Shown here in pieces: positions 25,829 to 34,063 of a stretch of 64,000 bases of DNA. The position numbers and the translations under genes were made by a program. This DNA is from Cryobacterium fucosi (GTDB lineage: Bacteria > Actinomycetota > Actinomycetes > Actinomycetales > Microbacteriaceae): contig NZ_SOHH01000064.1 of the NCBI RefSeq assembly GCF_004403515.1, positions 9,989 to 73,988 of the forward strand, given 5' to 3'. The notes under the pieces were generated by a model. That model saw only the letters and a program-made list of their open reading frames with translations. It made no database searches and was not told the origin of the DNA. The first letter of the stretch is position 1. Each line of letters begins with the position of its first letter.

Positions 25829-26974
25829 TCAGCGGCGGCCGAGGTGCTGCACGGCGGCGACGGCGTCGTGCACGGCGGCGGCGGCCCGGCCGGCCTCGGC
25901 GGCGGTCGTGCCGGAGGCCAGCGTGAACCGCACGGCCGTGAGTGCCTCCTCGGCCGGGAGCCCCATCGCGGTGAGAACGTGAGAGGGCTCGTCGCTGCCT
26001 GCCGCACAGGCCGAGCCGCTCGAACAGACGATCCCGCGCTGCTCCAGTTCCAGGAGCACGGCCTCACCGCTGGTGCCGGGGAAGACAAAGGATGCGCTGC
26101 CGGGCAGGCGCGAGGACGGATGCCCGGTGAGCCGGGCAGTGGACGTGCCGGCGAGGACCGTGGCGATGAAGGTGTCGCGCAGACCGGCCACACGCTCCGA
26201 GGCGACCTCGCGTTCTTCCTCCGCCAGACGAAGCGCGATCGCGAGGGCGACGGCGCCCGCCACGTTCTCCGTCCCGCTCCGGCGGCCGCGTTCCTGGCCG
26301 CCGCCGTGGACCAGCGGTTCGATCGGCAGTCGGCGGCGCAGGTAGGCTGCCCCGATGCCCTGGGGAGCGCCGAGCTTGTGTCCGGAGAGGGTGAGGGCGT
26401 CGACGCCCAGCTCGGCGGTGTCGAGGGAGAGCCAGCCGGCGGCCTGCACGGCATCCGTGTGGAACGGCACCCCCGCGGCCCGGGTGACGGCGGTGAGCTC
26501 GCGGAGCGGCTGGACCGAGCCGACCTCGCTGTTCGCGTACTGCACGGACACCAGGGTGGTCTCAGGTCGGAGCAGGCGGCGGAGCTGTTCGGGGTCGACC
26601 AGGCCGGAGGCATCCGGGTCGAGCATGGTGATCTCGAAGCCGTGCAGGCGTCGCAGGTAGTCACAGGATTCCAGCACCGCCTCGTGCTCGATCGGGGTGG
26701 TGATGACATGGCGGCCGCGGGGCGACCCGAGGGCGATGCCCTTCACCGCGAGATTGTCGCCCTCGGTGCCGCCGCTCGTGAAGACCACCTCGGGGGGGCG
26801 GCAGCCGAGCACCCCCGCGACGCTCGAACGTGCCCCCAACAGGGTGGCGGCCGCGGCCTCTCCCACCCGGTGGTGGCTGGACGGGTTGCCGAAGCCACCG
26901 GTGAGCTGCGGCCAGAGCGCGTCGAGCACCTCCCGGCGCACGGGGGTGGTGGCGGCGTTGTCGAGGTAGACCAT
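25829..26974 (-). CDS. Cysteine desulfurase (NifS/IscS-like), nad-operon linked
   Basis: This 381-residue PLP enzyme has the N-terminal YLDNAATTPV, His/Glu substrate motifs (TPIEHEAVLES), the PLP lysine Lys200 in SGHKLGAP and the mobile catalytic Cys in CSSGSACAAG. It releases sulfur from cysteine for Fe-S assembly. Its position as the last gene of nadABC, 7 bp after nadC, indicates a dedicated role in building the [4Fe-4S] cluster of NadA, as known for NadA/NifS pairs in other bacteria. Confidence 0.9.
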   Translation of the reverse strand: MVYLDNAATTPVRREVLDALWPQLTGGFGNPSSHHRVGEAAAATLLGARSSVAGVLGCRPPEVVFTSGGTEGDNLAVKGIALGSPRGRHVITTPIEHEAVLESCDYLRRLHGFEITMLDPDASGLVDPEQLRRLLRPETTLVSVQYANSEVGSVQPLRELTAVTRAAGVPFHTDAVQAAGWLSLDTAELGVDALTLSGHKLGAPQGIGAAYLRRRLPIEPLVHGGGQERGRRSGTENVAGAVALAIALRLAEEEREVASERVAGLRDTFIATVLAGTSTARLTGHPSSRLPGSASFVFPGTSGEAVLLELEQRGIVCSSGSACAAGSDEPSHVLTAMGLPAEEALTAVRFTLASGTTAAEAGRAAAAVHDAVAAVQHLGRR

Positions 26975-26981
26975 CAGCGGG

Positions 26982-27839
26982 TCAGCCCTCGAGCACCGCG
27001 ATGTCGAGGCCGAGGTCGAGCGAACGCACGCTGTGCGTGAGGGCGCCCACCGAGATGATGTCGACCCCCGATTCGGCGATGGCGCGCACGGTGGCCAGCG
27101 AGACCCCCCCGCTGGCCTCGACCAGGGCGCGGCCGGCGGTCAGCCGAACGCCCTCGGCGAGGTGCTCCGGCGTGAAGTTGTCGAGCATGATGGTGTCGAC
27201 GCCGGCGGCCAGCACCGGTTCGATCTGGTCGATCCGGTCCACCTCCACCTCGAGGTGGGTGGTGTGCGAGATCCGGTCGCGCACCTGACGGAGCGCCTCG
27301 GTGAGGCCGAGGCCTCCGGCGGTGAGCACGGCCAGGTGGTTGTCCTTGGCCATCACCGCGTCGGACAGGCTGAAGCGGTGATTGTGACCGCCGCCGCTCC
27401 GCACGGCGTGGCGCTCGAGCGCGCGCAGGCCGGGGGTGGTCTTCCTGGTGTCCACGATCCGGGCGCGCGTGCCGGCCGTCTCGACGACGTAGAGCGCGGT
27501 GAGGGTGGCGATGCCGCTCATTCGCTGCACGAAGTTCAGTCCGATCCGCTCGGCCTGCAGGATGCCGCGTGCGGGGCCGGACGCCTCAGCGAGTACCTCT
27601 CCCGGTGCGAAGGCGGCACCGTCCGCCACGAACAGGCGCACGTCGATGCGCTGGTCGGTCAGCCGGAACGCCGAGGCGAACACCGCGCCCCCGCTGAAGA
27701 CCCCGGCCTCCCTCGCCACCAGCTGGGCGGTCGCCTCGGCATCGGCGGGGATGAGCACCTCGCTGGTCACGTCGCCCCAGGGAGCGTCTTCGTCGAGGGC
27801 GGCGCGCACAACGGTGTCGATGGCATTCATGGTCAGCAT
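26982..27839 (-). CDS. nadC: Nicotinate-nucleotide diphosphorylase (carboxylating)
   Basis: This 285-residue quinolinate phosphoribosyltransferase has the motifs EDAPWGDVTSE, RIVDTRKTTPGLR and HNHRFSLSDAVMAKDNH, with the C-terminal barrel end SGVDIISVGALTHS. It converts quinolinate and PRPP to nicotinate mononucleotide. The ATG at 27839 was chosen because GAGGAGG lies 7 nt upstream; an in-frame ATG nine bases later is weaker. It overlaps the nadB stop by 7 bp. Confidence 0.95.
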   Translation of the reverse strand: MLTMNAIDTVVRAALDEDAPWGDVTSEVLIPADAEATAQLVAREAGVFSGGAVFASAFRLTDQRIDVRLFVADGAAFAPGEVLAEASGPARGILQAERIGLNFVQRMSGIATLTALYVVETAGTRARIVDTRKTTPGLRALERHAVRSGGGHNHRFSLSDAVMAKDNHLAVLTAGGLGLTEALRQVRDRISHTTHLEVEVDRIDQIEPVLAAGVDTIMLDNFTPEHLAEGVRLTAGRALVEASGGVSLATVRAIAESGVDIISVGALTHSVRSLDLGLDIAVLEG

Positions 27840-29503
27840 GCGATGGCCTCCTCGGCCTCGGTGTTCGATTCGTTCGGTTCCCGGCTGAAGGCGACCGTGT
27901 GGGCGAGCTCCGGCCGGCTGGCCGGGAAGTCGGAACGGTAGTGGGCGCCGCGGGACTCCTCTCGGCCGAGCGCGGCCGCGACGGTGATCCGGGCGAGGTC
28001 GAACAGGTTCGCATCTTCGTATGCTTGGATCTGCATATCCAGGTGGGCGGCGGCATCCGGTCCGGTGGCCGGGCGGCTCCAGCAGGCCAGGGTCGCGGCC
28101 GCGACGGCGAGGCCTTCGCCGCTGCGGAGCACGCCCGCGTACTGCCACATGACGCGCTGGATTCCCTCGCGATCGGCGAACGGCCCGGCGTTGCCCGGGG
28201 TCGATCGGCCGGGGACGAAAGGGGCCGCCGAGCGCGGGAGGTCCGCCGCGGCCCGGTCCAAGGCGGCGCCGGCGTCCACGCCGTCGACGCGGGAGGCACC
28301 CAGTGCGCGCACGGCCCGGTCGGCGAACACGGCCGCCTCGAGGAGGGAATTCGAGGCCAGCCGGTTGGCGCCGTGCGCCCCGGTGCGTGCCGCCTCGCCG
28401 ACGGCGTACAGGCCGGGCAGGCTCGCCCGACCCCAGATGTCGGTGATCACGCCGCCCATCCAGTAGTGAGCGGCCGGGGCGACCGGGATCGGGTCGGTGG
28501 CCCAGTCCAGGCCGGCCTGGCGGCAGGCTGCGGTGATGGTCGGGAAGCGGCGTTCGAGCAGGTCGCGGCCGAGTCCGGTGGCGTCCAGCAGCACGGGGGT
28601 CCCGTCCTGTCCGGCCATCTCGTGGGCGATGCTTCGGGCGACGACGTCGCGGGGCGCGAGTTCGGCGCCCGGGTGCACGTCGAGCATGAAGCGAGTGCCG
28701 AGCGCGTTGCGGAGCACGGCGCCCTCGCCGCGCACGGCCTCCGACACGAGCGGGGTGCCGGGAACCGCGAGGGCGGTCGGGTGGAACTGGTAGAACTCCA
28801 GGTCGGCCACGGCCGCCCCGGCCCGCCAGGCCGCTGCGACGCCGTCGCCGGTGGCCAGGGCGGGATTCGTGGTGTGCGGGTAGAGGGAGCCCGCGCCGCC
28901 GGTGGCGAGGATGACCGAGTCCGCGGCCCGGCTGCGCAGTTGGCCGTCGGGGCCGAGCAGGACCGCGCCGGTCACCCGGCCGCCGTGCACGGCGAGGTCG
29001 ACGAGCATGGTGTGCTCGCGGATGAGCAGGCGGGGGCCGGCGTCGGCGGTCCCCCGTGGGAGTGTGCGGGCGCGTTCCGCGCGCTCCCGCACGGTGGCGA
29101 CCAGGGCGGACTCAATGGCGGCCCCGGTCGCGTCGCCGCCGGCGTGCAGCACGCGCGATCTCGAGTGCGCGGCCTCGAGCCCGCGGGTGACCCCGGATTC
29201 GTCCCGGTCGAAGTCGACGCCGAAGCGGATGAGATCGCGCACCCGGGCGGGACCCTCGGTGCAGAGCACCTCGACGGCGGCGGGGTCGCAGAGCCCGGCC
29301 CCGGCGCGCAGGGTGTCGACCATGTGGGATTCGACCGAGTCGTCGGGGAACATCGCCGCGGCGATGCCGCCCTGGGCGTACCGGGTGTTGCTGTCCGGCA
29401 GGCCCGCCTTGGTCACCAGGGTGACGGTGTGGCCGGCGTCGGTCGCCCGGATGGCGGCGATGAGCCCGGCCAGGCCGCTTCCGACGACGAGGACGTTGGC
29501 CAT
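27833..29503 (-). CDS. nadB: L-aspartate oxidase
   Basis: This 556-residue flavoprotein begins with the FAD-binding VVGSGLAGLIAAIRA and has the succinate-dehydrogenase-type motifs NTRYAQGGIAAA, VILATGGAGSLYPHTTNP, QFHPTAL and HGANRLASNSLLE. It oxidises aspartate to iminoaspartate for NadA. The end (EAEEAIAC) is acidic. The ATG at 29503 follows the nadA stop by two bases, so the two are tightly coupled. Confidence 0.95.
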   Translation of the reverse strand: MANVLVVGSGLAGLIAAIRATDAGHTVTLVTKAGLPDSNTRYAQGGIAAAMFPDDSVESHMVDTLRAGAGLCDPAAVEVLCTEGPARVRDLIRFGVDFDRDESGVTRGLEAAHSRSRVLHAGGDATGAAIESALVATVRERAERARTLPRGTADAGPRLLIREHTMLVDLAVHGGRVTGAVLLGPDGQLRSRAADSVILATGGAGSLYPHTTNPALATGDGVAAAWRAGAAVADLEFYQFHPTALAVPGTPLVSEAVRGEGAVLRNALGTRFMLDVHPGAELAPRDVVARSIAHEMAGQDGTPVLLDATGLGRDLLERRFPTITAACRQAGLDWATDPIPVAPAAHYWMGGVITDIWGRASLPGLYAVGEAARTGAHGANRLASNSLLEAAVFADRAVRALGASRVDGVDAGAALDRAAADLPRSAAPFVPGRSTPGNAGPFADREGIQRVMWQYAGVLRSGEGLAVAAATLACWSRPATGPDAAAHLDMQIQAYEDANLFDLARITVAAALGREESRGAHYRSDFPASRPELAHTVAFSREPNESNTEAEEAIAC

Positions 29504-29505
29504 GC

Positions 29506-30822
29506 TCAGGCGTCCTGGCGGGCCGGTACGGGCGGCCGGGCCGCGAGCATCCGTTCGAGGGCGGTGCGGGCGGGCGCCGCGACGTCGTCCGCCACGACGA
29601 TCCGATTGAGGACCACGGGCGGCCGGTCGACGGTGCCGACCAGACCCTCGAGCACCCAGGCCAGGTAGCCGGCGTGGATGCGGTACATCGTCGAACACGG
29701 GCAGATCACCGGGTCGAGGCAGAAGATCGTGTGTTCCGGGTGCTGGGCGGCGAGGCGCTGCACCAGGTTGATCTCCGTGCCGATGGCGAACGTCGAGCCT
29801 GCGGGAGCCGCCTCGATGGCCTTCTTGATGTAGTCGGTGGAGCCGTACTCGTCCGCGGCGTCGACGACGGCCATGGGGCACTCGGGGTGCACGATCACTC
29901 GCGCACCGGGGTGCTCCCGGCGGGCGGTGTCGATTTGGTCGACGGTGAAGCGCTTGTGCACGCTGCAGAAACCGTGCCAGAGCACGACCTGCGCGGCGTG
30001 CAGTTCGGACGCCGTGCTGCCGCCGAGCGGCTTGCGCGGGTTCCACATCGGCATCCGGTCGAGGGGAACGCCCATCGCCTTCGCCGTGTTGCGGCCGAGG
30101 TGCTGGTCGGGGAAGAAGAGCACCCGCTGGCCGCGCTCGAACGCCCACTCGAGCACGGTCTCGGCATTCGACGAGGTGCAGACGATGCCGCCGTGCGCGC
30201 CGCAGAAGGCCTTGAGCGCAGCCGAGGAGTTCATGTAGGTGACCGGGATCAGAGGCACCCGGCCATCGGCATCCGGGGCCGTGCCGTACAGCTCCTCGAG
30301 CTCTTCCCAGCAGTCGGTGACGGAGTCGATGTCGGCCATGTCGGCCATCGAGCAGCCGGCGGCCAGATTGGGCAGGATCACGGCTTGGGCCGGGGTGGAG
30401 AGCAGGTCTGCCGTCTCCGCCATGAAGTGCACTCCGCAGAAGACGATGGCCTCCGCGTCGGGCCGGCTCTTCGTGGCCTGGGCCAGCTGGAACGAGTCTC
30501 CGACGAAATCGGCGTGCCGGAGCACTTCGTCCCGCTGGTAGAAGTGGCCCAGGATGACAACCCGGTCGCCGAGGGTTTCCCTGGCGGCGCGGATGCGCCC
30601 GGACAGTTCCTCCGGCGACGCGACCCGGTAGGACTCGGGCAGTGCCCCCTGCCGTGGCGACCCGGTCGGGATCACGTCGCCCATAGAGGAGCCGGGCCCG
30701 TAACCCGGCGCTCCGGCGTCGAATTCCCATGGACCGGCGGCGAGCTCGGGGCTGCAGGTGCTGCCCGCGGCGGCTCCGGTGCTGATCAGCTGGATGGCCT
30801 GGTCAACGGATGCGATGGTCAT
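29506..30822 (-). CDS. nadA: Quinolinate synthase
   Basis: This 438-residue NadA condenses iminoaspartate with dihydroxyacetone phosphate. The three cluster-ligand regions are present: VFCGVHFMAE, HGFCSVHKRF/VHPECPM, and CLDPVICPCSTMYR near the C-terminus. The N-terminus is ~75 residues longer than the E. coli enzyme, as in other actinobacteria. GAGGAG lies 8 nt before the ATG at 30822. It follows the nrtR-like gene by 61 bp. Confidence 0.94.
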   Translation of the reverse strand: MTIASVDQAIQLISTGAAAGSTCSPELAAGPWEFDAGAPGYGPGSSMGDVIPTGSPRQGALPESYRVASPEELSGRIRAARETLGDRVVILGHFYQRDEVLRHADFVGDSFQLAQATKSRPDAEAIVFCGVHFMAETADLLSTPAQAVILPNLAAGCSMADMADIDSVTDCWEELEELYGTAPDADGRVPLIPVTYMNSSAALKAFCGAHGGIVCTSSNAETVLEWAFERGQRVLFFPDQHLGRNTAKAMGVPLDRMPMWNPRKPLGGSTASELHAAQVVLWHGFCSVHKRFTVDQIDTARREHPGARVIVHPECPMAVVDAADEYGSTDYIKKAIEAAPAGSTFAIGTEINLVQRLAAQHPEHTIFCLDPVICPCSTMYRIHAGYLAWVLEGLVGTVDRPPVVLNRIVVADDVAAPARTALERMLAARPPVPARQDA

Positions 30823-30883
30823 ACGGTCACTCCTCGATGGTCAGAAAGGCGAAAGCTGCAGGTCGAAGGTCCGGACATCCGGG

Positions 30884-31576
30884 TCAGCCGATCGATGGAC
30901 CCAGCGGGCCCAGGGCGACGGCTCGTACGGAGTCGTTGTAGCGGTAGAGCCGGGGTGGCCGGTGCCGGGCTCCGGCCACGCGTTCCCCGGTGTCGACGAC
31001 CGTGCCGGACGACTCGACCGTTCGGCGGAAGTTGGCAGGGTCGAGCGCCTTCTGCAGCACGGCCTCGTGCACATCGCGGAGCTGGGCAAGGGTGAAGGTC
31101 TCACCGAGGAAGGCATGGGCGATCCGGGAGTATTCGACCTTCGTGCGGAGCCGCCACAGGGCGTACTCGACGATTCGGTTGTGGTCGAAGGCGAGGTCGG
31201 GGAGCCGGTCGGCCGGGAACCACTGCACGTTGTCGCCGACCACTGCGTGTGCCGCCTCGTCGGATTGGACCAGCGCCCAGTAGACCACCGAGACCACGCG
31301 ACCGCCGGGGGAGCGGCCGGGGTCGCCGAAGGTGTACAGCTGCTCGAGGTATTTGGGGGTCAGGCCGGTCGTCTCCCGCAGGGTGCGTGCGGCCGCCATC
31401 GCGAGTTCCTCGCCGGCCGGAAGTCCCCCACCGGGGAGCGCCCACTGGCCGAGGAATGGCTCCCGGGTGCGGCGCACGAGCGGCAGCCACAGGGTCTTGA
31501 AGTCCGACTCCGCATCGGAGCGAAGCGCGAAGATGACCGTCGAGACGGCGAGTGTCGCCTGTGCTGGTGCGGTCAT
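30884..31576 (-). CDS. nrtR: NrtR-like Nudix-fold transcriptional regulator of NAD synthesis
   Basis: This 230-residue protein has an N-terminal Nudix domain (about 1-145) and a C-terminal winged helix (AHAFLGETFTLAQLRDVHEAVL, then NFRRTVESSG). The Nudix box GGGLPAGEELAMAAARTLRE, followed by TTGL, has lost the second catalytic Glu (RETTG replaces REETG), typical of NrtR proteins that bind ADP-ribose rather than hydrolyse it. NrtR of Mycobacterium smegmatis represses nadABC, and here the gene heads that operon. A dyad just upstream is a candidate operator. Confidence 0.88.
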   Translation of the reverse strand: MTAPAQATLAVSTVIFALRSDAESDFKTLWLPLVRRTREPFLGQWALPGGGLPAGEELAMAAARTLRETTGLTPKYLEQLYTFGDPGRSPGGRVVSVVYWALVQSDEAAHAVVGDNVQWFPADRLPDLAFDHNRIVEYALWRLRTKVEYSRIAHAFLGETFTLAQLRDVHEAVLQKALDPANFRRTVESSGTVVDTGERVAGARHRPPRLYRYNDSVRAVALGPLGPSIG

Positions 31577-31677
31577 CTGCGGTATCCACTAAGTAAAGGT
31601 CAGTGTGACTCTAACTGGTGGCACCATCATATAGTCAGAACGACCCGAACTCACAACCGCGGCATCGCCGCTGGGCG
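31577..31677 (-). promoter_or_regulatory. nrtR-nadABC promoter with dyad GTCA-GTG-TGAC
   Basis: A perfect 11-bp dyad GTCAGTGTGAC lies at 31599-31609, flanked by imperfectly symmetrical AGT...ACT at 31593 and 31614. On the minus strand a -10-like TATATGAT lies about 30 bp upstream of it (near 31630-31637), so a repressor bound at the dyad would block transcription. It lies 23 bp before the regulator gene. The match to a published NrtR motif was not tested. Confidence 0.5.
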
Positions 31678-32427
31678 TCAATCGGAGACGGCCGCGGGCT
31701 CCAACTGGACGGCGCGCCGAGCTCCCTTGCCGGTCAGACCCCAGATCGTGACCCTCGCCATGGCCTCGATCACGATTCCGCCGCTCATTTTCGAGGAGCC
31801 CCGGGTACGTTCCACGAACGTGATGGGCACTTCGACCACCCGGAGTCCTGCGCGCACGGCGTGCAGCAGCATGTCGATCTGGAAGCAGTAGCCCAGGCTC
31901 TCGACGCTGGAGAGTCTCATCCGTTCCAGCGCGTGGGCGGTGTAGACCCGGTACCCGCCGGTCACGTCGCGCTCCGGCAGCCGCAGGAGGAGCCTGGAGT
32001 AGAGGGAACCGCCGCGGGAGAGGAACCGCCGATGCCACGGCCAATTCTTCACCTCGCCGCCGGGGATCCAGCGGGACCCCATCACGACGTCGGCCGAATC
32101 GGCGGCTGTGAGCAGGACGGGAAGCTGCTCGGGGAGGTGCGACCCGTCGGCGTCGAGCTGCACGAGCCGGTCGTACCCCCTGGCCAGCGCCCAGGTGAAC
32201 GCTTCCAGGTAGGCGGCGCCGAGGCCGTCCTTGCTCGTGCGGTGCAGCACGTGAACCTGGGCATCCTGGCCGGCGAGCCCGTCGGCCAGGGCGCCCGTCC
32301 CGTCCGGCGACGAATCGTCGACGACCAGCACGTCGGCATCCGGCACGCTGGCGCGCACCCGGGCGACGATCGGCCCGAGGTTGTCGCGCTCGTTGTAGGT
32401 CGGGATGATGACGAGAGTCTGTGCCAT
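31678..32427 (-). CDS. ppm1: Polyprenyl-phosphate mannose synthase (GT2, Ppm1-like)
   Basis: This 249-residue GT2 enzyme has VIIPTYNERDNL, DDSSPDGTG, the DXD-type LDADGSHLPEQL, MGSRWIPGGEV and SSKMSG. It transfers mannose from GDP-mannose to polyprenyl phosphate at the inner face of the membrane. It has no membrane-anchoring helices or acyltransferase fusion, unlike mycobacterial Ppm1 domain 1. The adjacent upstream membrane glycosyltransferase could use the product. The ATG at 32427 overlaps closely with that gene's stop (4-bp gap). Confidence 0.9.
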   Translation of the reverse strand: MAQTLVIIPTYNERDNLGPIVARVRASVPDADVLVVDDSSPDGTGALADGLAGQDAQVHVLHRTSKDGLGAAYLEAFTWALARGYDRLVQLDADGSHLPEQLPVLLTAADSADVVMGSRWIPGGEVKNWPWHRRFLSRGGSLYSRLLLRLPERDVTGGYRVYTAHALERMRLSSVESLGYCFQIDMLLHAVRAGLRVVEVPITFVERTRGSSKMSGGIVIEAMARVTIWGLTGKGARRAVQLEPAAVSD

Positions 32428-32431
32428 GAAG

Positions 32432-33991
32432 CTACCTTGTCAGTTCGATGATGATTGTGCGGTTGACGGTCGTCGACCCGGTGACCGTGAATCCGAGCTG
32501 CTGCAGCGTGCGGACGTCACTCCCGGACGTGAACTCCTTGCTTCCCTTGTATTGGAGCATCCACACCGTGTCCGTGCCGGTGAGGCGATCGCCGACCGCG
32601 GCCAGCGGTGCGGTTTCGTCCCACAGGGAGCCGGTCGTGTCGTAGGAACGGGTGAGGGTCACGTCGCGCATCCCCTGGAAAGCCGCGGGGTAGAGGTGCA
32701 ACGCGAGGCGGGGCTTCCGAGACGGCCGAACGCTCTCATCGAAGACGACGGCGTCACCGGGCCGTGCACCGGCCTGCACGATTTCAGCGGCCTGGCGCCA
32801 GTCGCTGCCGAAGTTTTTCCCGTAGTCGCCGCGCTGGGCCTGGTAGATCGGCAGCATGAGCGACACGATCAACACCAGGACCGAGGCCCGCGCCCACCGG
32901 GGCTTCAGCCAGGCGACGCCGATTCCCACCGCGATGGCGGCGGCCGGGGCGCAGATCGACAGGTAGCGCAGCGAGTACATCGGGGTGACGAAGTGAGTGC
33001 CGAACAGGAGCACGGCGCTCGGCACGAGCATCCAGGCCAGGGCGATGGCCAGGGCGCGCTTCGTCGCCGGCGTGGCGGCCAGCCGGCCGCGGAGCAGATA
33101 GGCGGTCACGATGGCCGCGCCGACGAGAGTCCAGGCGACGACCGCCAGCGGAGCGTTGCCGAACCACTGCTGCACGGCGGCGTCCAGCAGGGCGATCTGC
33201 GGGCGGCGACCGATGAATGCGATCTGCTCCCGCTGCTGCACACTCGCGAGCATGACCGGAAGGGCAAGGAGAAGGCCGGCGGTGCTGGCGAACGCCCAGG
33301 CGCGGAAGGTCGCGTTGCGCCGGGCGTCCCTCGGGGTCAGCAGGAACACCGTGAGCGCGAGCACCGGGATGAGCAGCGCGACGTAGAGGAACATGTAGAT
33401 CCCCGCGGCGAGGAGAGAGGCGTAGCCGGCCCACATCCCGGTGCGGGCGAGACGCCCGGTCGCCGGGCTGCGCACGATGTGCATGAGCAGCACCATCAGC
33501 CAGACCGCGATGGCCGTGGCCATGGCGGTCGAGCGCGCCTCGGCTCCCATGTAGGTGACGCGGGGGAGCACGACGAAGACGAGGGCGGAAACCGTCGCCA
33601 CCGTCGTGTCGGCAAGCCGGCGCGCGAGAAGGAAAATTCCGGCGGTGGCCAGGCCGATGGCGATGGCGCTGGGCAGCCTGGTCGAGAACTCCGTCGCGCC
33701 GAAGGCCTGGATCCAGAAGTGCAGAATCAGGTAGTAGGCGCCGTGGACGGCGTCCACGTTGCCCAGCATTCGGAACAGCGACGGCAGGGATCGCTCCGCC
33801 GACATGACGCTTGCCGCCTCGTCACCCCAGTACGACGGCTGCCACGAACCGAAGGCCGAGACGAGGACGCCGAGCAGGCCCAGCAGCGCGGCCGGCAGAA
33901 GTGGACCGCGCGCGGGCAACGGCCGGGGCTCCGGGTGAGCCTCGGTGAGCGGGAGCACGGAGAGGGAAGACACACCAACACGGTATGGCAC
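32432..33991 (-). CDS. Multi-pass membrane glycosyltransferase (GT-C, PMT/ArnT-like)
   Basis: This 519-residue protein has about eleven predicted helices. The first periplasmic loop carries the acidic pair WGDEAASVMSA after helix 1, the GT-C signature. Later EARSTAMA and the VTPMYSLRYLSICAP segment fit GT39-type enzymes. The C-terminal ~110 residues form a soluble outer domain. It probably transfers mannose from polyprenyl-phosphate-mannose to a protein or envelope polymer, given the adjacent Ppm-type synthase. The GTG start at 33991 is tentative; a GTG 15 bases later is also possible. Confidence 0.8.
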   Translation of the reverse strand: MPYRVGVSSLSVLPLTEAHPEPRPLPARGPLLPAALLGLLGVLVSAFGSWQPSYWGDEAASVMSAERSLPSLFRMLGNVDAVHGAYYLILHFWIQAFGATEFSTRLPSAIAIGLATAGIFLLARRLADTTVATVSALVFVVLPRVTYMGAEARSTAMATAIAVWLMVLLMHIVRSPATGRLARTGMWAGYASLLAAGIYMFLYVALLIPVLALTVFLLTPRDARRNATFRAWAFASTAGLLLALPVMLASVQQREQIAFIGRRPQIALLDAAVQQWFGNAPLAVVAWTLVGAAIVTAYLLRGRLAATPATKRALAIALAWMLVPSAVLLFGTHFVTPMYSLRYLSICAPAAAIAVGIGVAWLKPRWARASVLVLIVSLMLPIYQAQRGDYGKNFGSDWRQAAEIVQAGARPGDAVVFDESVRPSRKPRLALHLYPAAFQGMRDVTLTRSYDTTGSLWDETAPLAAVGDRLTGTDTVWMLQYKGSKEFTSGSDVRTLQQLGFTVTGSTTVNRTIIIELTR

Positions 33992-34063
33992 CCGGGTTAA
34001 CGTTTGCCCCGAGGGCCGGGCAGCAGTCTGCGAAGGCTCTCAGGTTGCCAGGTCGGCAGGCCG

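Noticed and set aside
32405-34000. Plus-strand open frame opposite the membrane glycosyltransferase
   Set aside because: Polar low-complexity product; the minus-strand frame has clear membrane helices and a GT-C motif.
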